A DNA stretch of 18,505 bases from assembly GCA_027306715.1 (NCBI GenBank), contig DAHUZG010000223.1:1-18505 (forward strand). The letters run 5' to 3'. This document shows positions 6,615-13,447 of the stretch, piece by piece. The notes under the pieces were generated by a model. It saw nothing but the letters and a program-made list of their open reading frames with translations, had not been told where the DNA came from and searched no databases. The position numbers were made by a program, and so were the translations under genes. Every line of letters starts with the position of its first letter. Position 1 is the first letter of the stretch. This stretch comes from Acidimicrobiaceae bacterium (lineage in GTDB: Bacteria; Actinomycetota; Acidimicrobiia; Acidimicrobiales; Bog-793).

Positions 6615-8002
6615 TTGCCCCCGATCCGTCCCCAGCCGGTCGACTTGCCGCCGGCTCCGCCGAAGGGCATCGCGATGTCCCAGTAGTCGGTGGAGTCGTT
6701 GACGATCACCTGGCCGACCTCGAGCTCCTCGGCGTAGCGGAAGGCCCGCCGCAGGTCGGTGGTGAACACCGCCGCCTGAAGGCCGAGATCGTCGGCGTTG
6801 GCCAGCTCGATCAGCTCGTCGTCGCTGCCGGCGCTCAGCACCGGCACCACCGGGCCGAAGGACTCCTCCCGCGCCATCGCCATCTCGGGCGTCACCTGGT
6901 CGACGACCGACAGCTCGTAGTACAGCGCCGTCGGCATGCCGCCGCGCCGGCCGCCGCCGCAAAGCACCACCGCCCCCTTGCCGCGGGCGTCGGCGAGGTG
7001 GCGGTCCATCTTGGCGGCGACGGCCTCGTTGTTGAGCGGGCCGAGCGTCGTGGCCGGATCGAAGGGGTCGCCGAGGACGACCTTGTCCGCCTCCGCCAGG
7101 CAGGCCTCGACGAGCTCGTCGTGGCGGCTGGCGTGGACGAGCACGCGCTCGGTGGCGCAACAGACCTGGCCTGCGCAGAAATAGGCGCCGTAGACCGCGG
7201 CACGTGCGGCGCGCTCGACGTCGGCGTCGGCGCAGACGACGAGCGGGCCGTTGCCCGAGCACTCCATCACGCGCCGGCGCAGTCCCGCCGCGGCGCCGAT
7301 CTTGGCGCCCGTCGCCGAGGAGCCGATGAAGCCGATGGCGTCGACGAGCGGGTCGGCCACGAGCAGCTCGCCGACCTCGCCGTCGCCGGGAACGATGTTG
7401 ACAAGGCCGCGTGGCAGGCCTGCTTGCTCGAAAGCCTCGACGAGGCCGAGCACCGCGGCGCAGGTGTGCGCCGGCGGCTTGAGCACGATCGAGTTTCCGG
7501 TGACGAGTCCCGGGGCGACGAACTCGGCGGCCATCAGCACCGGGAAGTTCCACGGCGTGATCACCGCCCAGGTCCCGACGGGGCGCCGGAACGTGATCAT
7601 CCGCTTGGCCGCGTCGCGCACCGGCAGGCTCTCGCCCCCCAGGCGCATCAGGTCCTCGGCGTGGAGGTGGAACAGCTCGGCCGCCTCGGTGATGTCGGCT
7701 CTCGACTCGGCAAGGGGCTTGCCCTGCTCGAGGGTCTGCAGCCGTGCCAGCTCGTCGCTGCGGGCGGCGACGGCGTCGCCGATGCGGTGGTTGAGCGTGG
7801 CGCGCTCGTGGGCGCCGGCGCGCGCCCACTGGCGCTGGGCACGCCGGGCGGCCTCGGTCGCCTGTCGGATCTCCTTCTCGCCCGGGACGGGCACGGTCGC
7901 CACGAGCTCGCCGGTGGCCGGGCTGCGGATCTCCTGGCGAAGGCCGGTCGAGCCGCCGGTCGATGCTCCGTCGATGTACAGCTCGAGCTGTCGCCCGCTC
8001 AT
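6560..8002 (-). CDS. NAD(P)-dependent aldehyde dehydrogenase
   Basis: 480 residues, normal ALDH superfamily length. It oxidises an aldehyde to a carboxylate with NAD(P)+ in the cytoplasm. Catalytic residues are present: Asn152 in TPWNFP, Glu247 in VMECSGNGP, nucleophile Cys281 in GQVCCATER, and the cofactor-binding EESFGPVVP. Glu-to-Cys spacing is 34, as in human ALDH2. The usual LELGGKNP motif reads MECSGNGP here. The start at 8002 follows an excellent Shine-Dalgarno (AGGAGG about 6 nt upstream on the minus strand) and gives MSGRQLELYIDG; the open frame further upstream to 8101 is not homologous. It lies 61 nt after the DppC-type permease and overlaps the FAD oxidoreductase, suggesting sequential amine-to-acid oxidation. 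The specific substrate (for example an aminoaldehyde) cannot be read from the sequence. Confidence 0.95.
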   Translation of the reverse strand: MSGRQLELYIDGASTGGSTGLRQEIRSPATGELVATVPVPGEKEIRQATEAARRAQRQWARAGAHERATLNHRIGDAVAARSDELARLQTLEQGKPLAESRADITEAAELFHLHAEDLMRLGGESLPVRDAAKRMITFRRPVGTWAVITPWNFPVLMAAEFVAPGLVTGNSIVLKPPAHTCAAVLGLVEAFEQAGLPRGLVNIVPGDGEVGELLVADPLVDAIGFIGSSATGAKIGAAAGLRRRVMECSGNGPLVVCADADVERAARAAVYGAYFCAGQVCCATERVLVHASRHDELVEACLAEADKVVLGDPFDPATTLGPLNNEAVAAKMDRHLADARGKGAVVLCGGGRRGGMPTALYYELSVVDQVTPEMAMAREESFGPVVPVLSAGSDDELIELANADDLGLQAAVFTTDLRRAFRYAEELEVGQVIVNDSTDYWDIAMPFGGAGGKSTGWGRIGGKWTLMDMTDVRTAVIDLS

Positions 8003-8063
8003 CTCTCCTCCTCGCCCGTCGCCCCCGGCGCTGCCGCCTCCCTCGCGACCGCAGGGGTGCGCC

Positions 8064-8996
8064 TCACGCCGCCGCCGTCCGGATCCGCTTGTCGACGACA
8101 TCGTGCACGCCGTCGCCGATGGTGTTGATGGCGATCACCGCCACGACGATGGCGATGCCCGCCGGCCACAGCTGCCACCAGTAGTTGTCGAAGACGTTGT
8201 TGATGCCGGTCGTCAGCATCCTTCCCCAGTCCGTCGCCGGCGGCGGCACGCCGAGCCCGAGATAGCTCATCGAGGCGAACAGCAGGATCGAGTCGGCGAC
8301 CTTCAAGGTGGCATTGACGACGATCACGCCGAGGGCGCCGGGCACGAGGTGCCGGAGGATGATCCTCGCGTGGCCGCTGCCGAACCCGCGGGCGGCGACG
8401 ACGTAGTCGCGGGTTCGCAACGACAGCGTCTCGCCGCGCACCACCCGCGCCGTCGAGAGCCAGCTCACCGAGGCGATGGCGACGACGATGAGCGGGAGCG
8501 TCGGCTGCAGCAAGGTGGCGACGAGCACGACGAAGAAGAGGAACGGGATCGACAGGACGGTGTCGACGACGCGCATCAGCAGCGAGTCGACGAAGCCGCC
8601 GACGTAGCCGGCGAAGGCGCCCCACAAGGTGCCGAACACCGTCGCCACGAGCGCGGCGGCGAAGCCGACCTCGAGCGTGCTCTGGCCGCCCAGCATCAGC
8701 TGTGCGAGCACGTCGTAGCCCTCGGGGCTCGTCCCGAGGGGGAATTGCGAAGAAGGCGGCAGGTTCTCGTTGAGCAGGTTCGCCGAGGTGGTGTCCCCGT
8801 GGTAGAAGACCGGCCCGACGAAGCAGAACAGCGCCAGCGCCACGAGCACGACGAGACCGCCGAGCGCGAGGCGGTTGGCGGCGAAGATGGCGAGGTTGTC
8901 GATCCACACCGGCCGCCGGTCCTCCTCCTCGGGCAGGCCGGAGGCGAGCGCCGGCGTGTACTCGTCGTGCTCGAGGAGGGCGACCCGCTCAGCCAT
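8064..8996 (-). CDS. ABC transporter permease, DppC/OppC type
   Basis: 310 residues. The cytoplasmic N-terminus is followed by a first membrane span (about 37-62), a periplasmic loop containing FPLGTSPEGYDVLAQLMLGG (the characteristic DppC 'LGTD..GRDVLSRL' region), and five further spans. The EAA loop that contacts the ATPase is DYVVAARGFGSGHARIILRH. SMSYLGLGVPPPATDWGRML is typical of the DppC C-terminal half. Start ATG 8996 lies inside the last codons of the upstream permease (8-nt overlap, CTATGGCTGA), so the two are translationally coupled. A longer open frame to 9119 lies wholly within the upstream gene and is discounted. It would form the channel heterodimer with its neighbour for peptides or other small cationic or amine solutes; specificity is not readable. 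Confidence 0.95.
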   Translation of the reverse strand: MAERVALLEHDEYTPALASGLPEEEDRRPVWIDNLAIFAANRLALGGLVVLVALALFCFVGPVFYHGDTTSANLLNENLPPSSQFPLGTSPEGYDVLAQLMLGGQSTLEVGFAAALVATVFGTLWGAFAGYVGGFVDSLLMRVVDTVLSIPFLFFVVLVATLLQPTLPLIVVAIASVSWLSTARVVRGETLSLRTRDYVVAARGFGSGHARIILRHLVPGALGVIVVNATLKVADSILLFASMSYLGLGVPPPATDWGRMLTTGINNVFDNYWWQLWPAGIAIVVAVIAINTIGDGVHDVVDKRIRTAAA

Positions 8997-9930
8997 AGCG
9001 GATCCTCGGGTCGAGCGCGGCGTAGGCGAGATCGGCGACAAGGCTGCCGACGACGACCGACGCCGAGACGAGCAGGACGATGCCGAGCAGGACGGGATAG
9101 TCGCGCGCCTGCTGGGCATCCCAGAACAACAGTCCCATTCCGGGGAAGTCGAACAGCGCCTCGACGATGAGCGATCCGCTCACGACGTACGGCAGGCTGA
9201 TCCCGATGAGCGAGACGACCGGCAGGAGCGAGTTCCGCAGCACGTGGCGGATGAGAACACGCGGCGGTCCGGCACCCTTGGCGCGCGCCGTTCGGACGTA
9301 GTCCTCGAGCAGGTTGTCGATCACCGAGGCGCGCACGTAGCGGCTGTAGTAGGCGATGTTGCCGAGAGTGAGCGTGGCCACGGGCAGCACGAGCACGCGG
9401 AAGTCCGTGGCGAGCCCCTGCCCGAAGTTCTGCGCCGTCGAGGGCAGCAGCGGCACGGTGATGCTGAGCAGGATGATCCCGATCACGCCGAGCAAAAAGC
9501 TCGGCATCGAGTACACGGCGAGAAGCAGCCAGGACAAGCTGTAGTCCGCGGCCTTGTTCCGCCGCACGCCCTGGAGCACGCCGAGCGGGATCGACAGCAT
9601 GACGGCGAGGAAGATGGCCGTGCCGGTGAGCAGCAGGTCGCGCGGGAAGTACTCGGCGAGCAGGGTCGAGACCGGGGTGTTCTGCTTGTAGGAGAAGCCG
9701 AGGTTCCCCTCGAGGGCATGGCCGAGCCAGACGAGGTACTGCACCGGCAGCGGCTTGGTCAGTCCCTCCGCCACGCTCAGCTGGTGGACGGCGAACGGGG
9801 ACGCCTTCGGTCCGAGCTGGGCGCGGACGAGACCGCCCGGGAGGGCGTGGAGAAGGCCGAAGACGATCAGCGAGACGAAGAGCAGGACGACGATCGCCTG
9901 ACCGAGCCGGCGGAGCAGGTAGCTCGCCAA
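8989..9930 (-). CDS. ABC transporter permease, DppB/OppB type
   Basis: 313 residues with about six membrane spans. The N-terminus MASYLLRRLGQAIVVLLFVS, the LPVQYLVWLGHALEGNLGFSY loop (typically 'P..vqY..wl......DlG.S'), the EAA loop YVRTARAKGAGPPRVLIRH and the C-terminal FPGMGLLFWDAQQARDYPVLLG and LDPRIRYG are family hallmarks. The only start giving the canonical N-terminus is TTG 9930. It has no Shine-Dalgarno and lies 1 nt after the TAG of the amidohydrolase remnant, so expression probably depends on reinitiation after upstream translation. It overlaps the DppC-type gene by 8 nt. No ATP-binding subunit genes are encoded in the block, which is unusual for this transporter class. Confidence 0.95.
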   Translation of the reverse strand: MASYLLRRLGQAIVVLLFVSLIVFGLLHALPGGLVRAQLGPKASPFAVHQLSVAEGLTKPLPVQYLVWLGHALEGNLGFSYKQNTPVSTLLAEYFPRDLLLTGTAIFLAVMLSIPLGVLQGVRRNKAADYSLSWLLLAVYSMPSFLLGVIGIILLSITVPLLPSTAQNFGQGLATDFRVLVLPVATLTLGNIAYYSRYVRASVIDNLLEDYVRTARAKGAGPPRVLIRHVLRNSLLPVVSLIGISLPYVVSGSLIVEALFDFPGMGLLFWDAQQARDYPVLLGIVLLVSASVVVGSLVADLAYAALDPRIRYG

Positions 9931-9931
9931 G

Positions 9932-10093
9932 CTAAGCGGTTCCGGCGTCGTAGCCGACAGCGCCGCCGGCAGGGGTGAGCAGCACCTTCACCTCGTCGAG
10001 GCGCTCGACGCCGGCCGTGAAGGGATCCTGCTCGAGCACGAGGAGTTCGGCGAGCTTGCCGACCTCGATCGTGCCGGGGCCGGTCTCGAGGTG
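9932..10093 (-). pseudogene. C-terminal remnant of an amidohydrolase (YtcJ / imidazolonepropionase-like superfamily)
   Basis: 53 in-frame codons ending in TAG at 9932-9934. The peptide carries GTIEVGKLAELLVLEQDPFT followed by VERLDEVKVLLTPAGGAV. This is the closing beta-sandwich of metal-dependent amidohydrolases, usually written 'GsIevGKlADlvvLdrDPf....i.dvrVlltlvGGrvvY'. Everything upstream that should hold the TIM-barrel and metal ligands is missing: the preceding DNA is a short non-homologous stretch and then the end of the binding-protein gene in another frame. No start codon or ribosome site of its own is evident. The stop is 1 nt from the next permease start, as expected if the intact gene once stood directly upstream and coupled to it. 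Interpreted as a deletion scar. Confidence 0.7.
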
Positions 10094-10158
10094 GCCTGCT
10101 GCTCCTGCTGGTCGGCGGCGGCGTCCGGCCAGCTCGTGAAGAAGGAGGTCGGCCCCGT

Positions 10159-12099
10159 TCAGCCCGACAGCGACCACGCCGAGGGGTGGAAGTTGGCGTA
10201 CGGGTTGAGCTGCTGCCAGCCGTGGAGCTTGTTGCTGACAAGGGCGATCTCGTAGTCCGCCAGCGGCCACCAGAGCGAGGCGAGGTCGGTCGAGAGGTAG
10301 TCCTCGACGGCGTAGAGCGGTGGCAGCCCGGGCTTCTCGTGGGCAGCGACGATGAGCCGCTCGGCCTGCGGGGTGTAGTAGCCGCCGGCCCAGAAGTTGC
10401 CCTTGCCGAACTCGTTCCCTCCGACCGGGACGAGCTGGTACTGGCCGTAGTCCCACATGAACCCGGAGTAGGCGAGCAGCCCCCAGTTGCACGGCGGCGA
10501 CGACGGGCAGACGCCGCCGATCGAGAACATCGTGCTCTCGGTCTGGCCGTTCAGCGTGATGGCGATCCCGATCGACCTGGCGGCGGTCTGGAACGCCTCG
10601 ACCTGGGTGAGGAAGCTCGGGGTGCCCGTCGAGTACATGAACGAGAAGCCGAGCTGCTTTCCCCTGGCGATGCCGGCGCCGCAGTCGTTCGGGCCTGTGC
10701 CCGGCCGGCTGCAGACGTCGATCCCGCCGGACCCGCGCGACCAGCCGTGGGCGCGGAGCACCTTGACCGCAGCCTGCGGGCTGTAGGGATAGGGGTCCTC
10801 GCGCAGCTGCGGGCTGACGTAGCTCGACCCGGGATAGTCGGCGATCGGGCCGTAGTCCTGCAGGCCGTAGCCGTGCAGGGTCCGTGCGATGTAGAGCTGC
10901 TCGTCGATGAGGTGCTGTAGCGCCTGGCGGATGTAGAGCTGCGCGGCGAGCGCTCCCCAGGTCTTGCTCGTGTAGCCGAGCTCGACGACCTCGTTGTAGA
11001 ACACCGGCCACGCCTTGGTCGTGAAGCCGTTGTGCGTGAAGTAGCCGGCCTGGGAGACGTCGCTGAACGGGAGGAAGCCGAAGGAGATGTCGCCGGAGCG
11101 GACGGCGTCGAGCTCGGCGGTGTCCGAGGCGAAGCTGTAGACGCGGTAGCCGGCGAGCTTCGGCTTGCCCGGACCGCTGTAGCGGTTGTTGCGCGTGAAC
11201 GACGCGGCGTAGGTCGTCGGGTCGAACGACGAGATCGTCCACGGTCCGTCGACGATCTTCCAGAGCGGGTTGCTCCCGTAGGTGCTGAGGTCCTCGGACT
11301 GCTTGAAGAGGAAGTCGAAGACCTGCTTGGCACCGGCCGGGCTGGCGGCGGCGTCACCGACCTTGCAGGTGGCGCAGGTGAGGTCCCAGGCCTGCGCCGG
11401 CAGCGGATAGATCCAGGTCAGCTGGTTGCCGGTGAACCACACGGGGTTGTAGGCGTGATCGAGGTGCAGCACGAAGCTGTACGCGTTCGGGTAGCTGACG
11501 CTGGCGACGTCGTCGGGCAGCTCACCGGGGATGTAGTTGCCGAGCTGGGTCTTCCCGACGTCGACGAGCTCGAAGTAGAACTTGACGTCCGCCGAGGTCA
11601 CAGGCGTCCCGTCGGACCAGACGAAGCTCCGCTTCAAGGTCACGGTGACGGTGCGGTCCCCGTTGGAGTACACGGGCGGCTCGGCGATCGACTCGCTGGG
11701 GTTGACGCCGGTCGCCGAGCCGTTGCCGGCGAAGTAGAGCGGGCGCCACATGCCGCCTTCGATGTTCGAGTCCCAGTCCTCGTAGTTCGCCTGGTTCTCG
11801 AGCGGCAGGATCCACGAGAAGTCCTCGCCGACCGGCAGCGCGTAGCTCGCCACGCCACCCGCCGACCCGCTCGCAGCCCCTGTCGCCGAGGCCCCTGTCG
11901 CCGAGGCCCCGGCCGTGGCGGCGCCGGCCGCCACCGAGACCGCGCCGACAAGCAGAAGGGCTGCTCCGGCGACCACGGCGCGGCCGCGACGCAGCCCTCG
12001 TGTCGCCGGCAGGACCTGCGTCGCCCGCCGCCGGCGGTGCGCTCCGAGCCGCGGCTCCCCGTCGGGGCGGCGCCCTGGCGCCGTCAGTGTCGACCGCAT
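10159..12099 (-). CDS. ABC transporter solute-binding protein, family 5 (peptide/nickel/amine type)
   Basis: 646 residues. After a basic stretch (RGLRRGR, about 33-39) a hydrophobic segment (about 40-62) ends in an Ala-rich region, consistent with a signal peptide or an uncleaved anchor. No lipobox cysteine is present. The SBP family 5 signature FVWSDGTPVTSADVKFYFEL lies about residues 170-190, and the NRYSGPGKPKL and RQALQHLIDEQLYIART segments are typical of this fold. Three close Cys pairs (TCATC, VCSRPGTGPNDC, VCPSSPPC) suggest disulfides, agreeing with an extracellular location. It captures solute and delivers it to the DppB/DppC-type permeases encoded downstream; the ligand is unknown. 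Start ATG 12099 has a G-rich site (GAGAGGGGG) about 8 nt upstream. It is the first gene after the minus-strand promoter. Confidence 0.93.
   Translation of the reverse strand: MRSTLTAPGRRPDGEPRLGAHRRRRATQVLPATRGLRRGRAVVAGAALLLVGAVSVAAGAATAGASATGASATGAASGSAGGVASYALPVGEDFSWILPLENQANYEDWDSNIEGGMWRPLYFAGNGSATGVNPSESIAEPPVYSNGDRTVTVTLKRSFVWSDGTPVTSADVKFYFELVDVGKTQLGNYIPGELPDDVASVSYPNAYSFVLHLDHAYNPVWFTGNQLTWIYPLPAQAWDLTCATCKVGDAAASPAGAKQVFDFLFKQSEDLSTYGSNPLWKIVDGPWTISSFDPTTYAASFTRNNRYSGPGKPKLAGYRVYSFASDTAELDAVRSGDISFGFLPFSDVSQAGYFTHNGFTTKAWPVFYNEVVELGYTSKTWGALAAQLYIRQALQHLIDEQLYIARTLHGYGLQDYGPIADYPGSSYVSPQLREDPYPYSPQAAVKVLRAHGWSRGSGGIDVCSRPGTGPNDCGAGIARGKQLGFSFMYSTGTPSFLTQVEAFQTAARSIGIAITLNGQTESTMFSIGGVCPSSPPCNWGLLAYSGFMWDYGQYQLVPVGGNEFGKGNFWAGGYYTPQAERLIVAAHEKPGLPPLYAVEDYLSTDLASLWWPLADYEIALVSNKLHGWQQLNPYANFHPSAWSLSG
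11877..11906. repeat. 15-bp perfect tandem duplication in the binding-protein export region
   Basis: CCCCTGTCGCCGAGG occurs at 11877-11891 and again immediately at 11892-11906. On the minus strand it encodes two in-frame copies of a GASAT-type pentapeptide just after the hydrophobic signal segment. The likely origin is replication slippage. It lengthens a linker without breaking the frame. Confidence 0.9.
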
Positions 12100-12158
12100 C
12101 CCTGTTGCCCCCTCTCGCTCCCGCTCGCTGTGCGGCGCGCGGGCACTCCAGATCCCGC

Positions 12159-12188
12159 ACCGTACGATTCCGTGTCACTTTTCGTCAA
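12159..12188 (-). promoter_or_regulatory. Sigma-70-type promoter of the minus-strand transport/oxidation block
   Basis: On the minus strand TTGACG (complement of 12183-12188) is followed by an 18-nt spacer and TACGGT (complement of 12159-12164). This is a good match to the vegetative consensus TTGAC-N18-TANNNT. Transcription should begin near 12152, leaving a leader of about 50 nt before the binding-protein ATG. The spacer contains one arm of an imperfect inverted repeat (12166-12178), a possible operator. Confidence 0.6.
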
Positions 12189-12233
12189 GGGCGACCGATT
12201 GCATCGTGGTGAGGCGGTGAGAGTGACGGAATC
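12166..12233. repeat. Imperfect inverted repeat between divergent genes
   Basis: GATTCCGTGTCAC (12166-12178) is the reverse complement, with a 2-nt insertion, of GTGACGGAATC (12223-12233). The first arm lies between the -35 and -10 of the minus-strand promoter; the second lies 66 nt upstream of the dapB -10 box. The arrangement suits a repressor that binds both sites, but no regulator gene is nearby and chance is possible. Confidence 0.45.
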
Positions 12234-12298
12234 TTCAGTGCCGCTCGCCCAGCTCGGTGCCTCCGGGCCCGGCTCGCGCCGTCTCGCCGAGCGGCGGG

Positions 12299-12304
12299 TA
12301 GCCT
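12299..12304 (+). promoter_or_regulatory. -10 box of dapB (near-leaderless)
   Basis: TAGCCT fits TANNNT and ends 9 nt before the dapB ATG at 12314, so transcription would start within about 3 nt of the start codon. No Shine-Dalgarno precedes the ATG, consistent with a leaderless mRNA. The -35 region is not obvious. Confidence 0.5.
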
Positions 12305-12313
12305 GCTTCTTTG

Positions 12314-13147
12314 ATGTCGACGCGGGTGGCGGTGCTCGGTGCGTCCGGACGGATGGGCGCAGCGACCTGCGAGGCGGTGCTCGCCGATCCGGCCTGCGAG
12401 CTTGTTGCCGGCATCGATCCGACGGTCCCGCTCGGCTCGTCGGGCGGGATCGTGCGGATGTCGTCGATCGAGCAGCTCGCCGCCGGCAGCGTCGATGTCG
12501 CCGTCGACTTCACGACTGCACGCGCGGTTCCGGGTAACGCCCGCTGGTGCGCCGCCCGGGGTGTCCACCTCGTCTGCGGGACGACCGGGCTCGACGGCGC
12601 CGCGCTCGCCGAGCTCGCCGAGCTGTTCTCGCCGCCCGAGGCGCCGAACGCCGTGCTCTGTGCCAACTTCGCCGTCTCGGCGGTGCTCATGCAGCGACTC
12701 GCCGAGCTCGCCGCCCCGCATTTCGACTCCGTCGAGATCGTCGAGTACCACCACGACCGCAAGCGTGACGCTCCCTCGGGCACGGCGATCGAGACGGCAC
12801 GGCGCGTCGCCGCCGCCCGCCGCTCGAGCGGCGCCGGACCCTTCGCCCCCGACCGCACCGAGCAGTCGCTCCCCGGGGCGCGCGGCGCCACCCTGCCGGC
12901 GGACGGCGCCGGCTTCTCAGGCACGGCCGGCGCCGCCGGCGAGCCGCAGGTGCGCCTCCATGCGGTGCGCCTGCGGGGGCTCGTCGCACACCAGGAGGTG
13001 CTCTTCGGGGCCGCCGGCCAGAGCCTGACGATCCGCCAGGACTCCTACGACCTGCAGTCGTTCATGCCGGGGATCCTCCTCGCGGTGCGACGGGTGGCCT
13101 CGACGCCCGGGCTCACGCGCGGCCTCGAGCCGCTGCTCGGCATCTGA
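12314..13147 (+). CDS. dapB: 4-hydroxy-tetrahydrodipicolinate reductase
   Basis: 277 residues. DapB reduces the DapA product with NAD(P)H on the way to diaminopimelate and lysine, in the cytoplasm. The N-terminal Rossmann motif is GASGRMG at 9-15. LVCGTTGLDG and NFAVSAVLM are conserved. Catalytic His146 and Lys150 lie in EYHHDRKRDAPSGTA, matching E. coli His159 and Lys163. The C-terminal RLRGLVAHQEVLFG and SFMPGILLAVR are typical of actinobacterial DapB. A 15-20 residue Gly/Ala-rich insertion (ADGAGFSGTAGAAGEPQ) sits before that strand. ATG 12314 gives the normal N-terminus; TTG 12311 directly before it is less likely. It diverges from the minus-strand block and is followed 300 nt later by dapA, so the core dap genes remain near each other. 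Confidence 0.96.
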   Translation: MSTRVAVLGASGRMGAATCEAVLADPACELVAGIDPTVPLGSSGGIVRMSSIEQLAAGSVDVAVDFTTARAVPGNARWCAARGVHLVCGTTGLDGAALAELAELFSPPEAPNAVLCANFAVSAVLMQRLAELAAPHFDSVEIVEYHHDRKRDAPSGTAIETARRVAAARRSSGAGPFAPDRTEQSLPGARGATLPADGAGFSGTAGAAGEPQVRLHAVRLRGLVAHQEVLFGAAGQSLTIRQDSYDLQSFMPGILLAVRRVASTPGLTRGLEPLLGI

Positions 13148-13192
13148 GTCGCGGCGGCGAAGCGGCCAATCAAAGGAGCAGGAAACGGATCC

Positions 13193-13225
13193 CCCCTCGC
13201 CCTCGGCGGCAAGGGTGACGAGGGG
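13193..13225 (+). terminator. Probable dapB terminator hairpin
   Basis: CCCCTCG (13193-13199) pairs with CGAGGGG (13219-13225), and CCCT (13200-13203) pairs with AGGG (13212-13215). A 3-nt bulge separates the two stems and the loop is 8 nt. It starts 46 nt after the dapB stop. No T-run follows. Confidence 0.5.
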
Positions 13226-13433
13226 CGCCCCGCGCAACAAGGTCTCGTGCGACAAGACGGCCGGGAGGGAGCTCTCCGGGACCGAGCCGGCGGCTGATCG
13301 CCCACCCGGCTGATCGCCCGGCCACCAACTGATCGCGTCGACGTCGGTCGCCTCCTCGCGCCGGGCCCGCCGCTTCGGACCCAGGCTGGTCGGCCGGAGC
13401 TGCACCGCCCCCGGGCCGCCGGCCCGGCGCTGG

Positions 13434-13439
13434 TAGCGT
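13434..13439 (+). promoter_or_regulatory. -10 box of dapA (near-leaderless)
   Basis: TAGCGT fits TANNNT and ends 8 nt before the dapA ATG at 13448, predicting a leader of about 2 nt. No Shine-Dalgarno is present, only GGGGCTG directly before the ATG. The same hexamer stands at the same position before ftsK. Confidence 0.5.
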
Positions 13440-13447
13440 CGGGGCTG

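Larger units (their letters stand above)
13148..13447. other. dapB-dapA intergenic region with three CTGATCGC repeats
   Basis: This 300-nt gap holds the hairpin at 13193-13225, three direct CTGATCGC octamers at 13294-13301, 13310-13317 and 13329-13336, and the dapA -10 box. The first two octamers extend to a 13-mer match (13291-13303 and 13307-13319). Weak open frames on the minus strand have no homology signal or codon-position pattern and are not called. Actinobacteria often carry thyX between dapB and dapA; it is absent here. Confidence 0.5.

Noticed and set aside
6615..7829. Upstream extension of the FAD oxidoreductase frame
   Set aside because: This part is a shadow of the aldehyde dehydrogenase in another frame; it is Arg/Pro-rich with no FAD or other motif.
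7251..9170. 639-codon open frame on the plus strand opposite the ALDH and permease genes
   Set aside because: It runs antisense across two or more well-supported genes and shows only Arg/Asp/His-rich low-complexity sequence.
10094..11242. Upstream part of the frame containing the amidohydrolase remnant
   Set aside because: Above about 10160 it is an out-of-frame shadow of the solute-binding protein gene. Only the last 53 codons resemble an amidohydrolase.
5139..12188. Mobile element carrying the minus-strand block
   Set aside because: I found no transposase, integrase, tRNA target or matching terminal repeats at the two edges, and base composition looks like that of the neighbours. Insertion by homologous or ancient recombination remains possible.
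11032..12537. 501-codon plus-strand open frame across the binding protein start and dapB start
   Set aside because: It is antisense to the binding protein and then overlaps dapB in another frame; no domain is recognisable.
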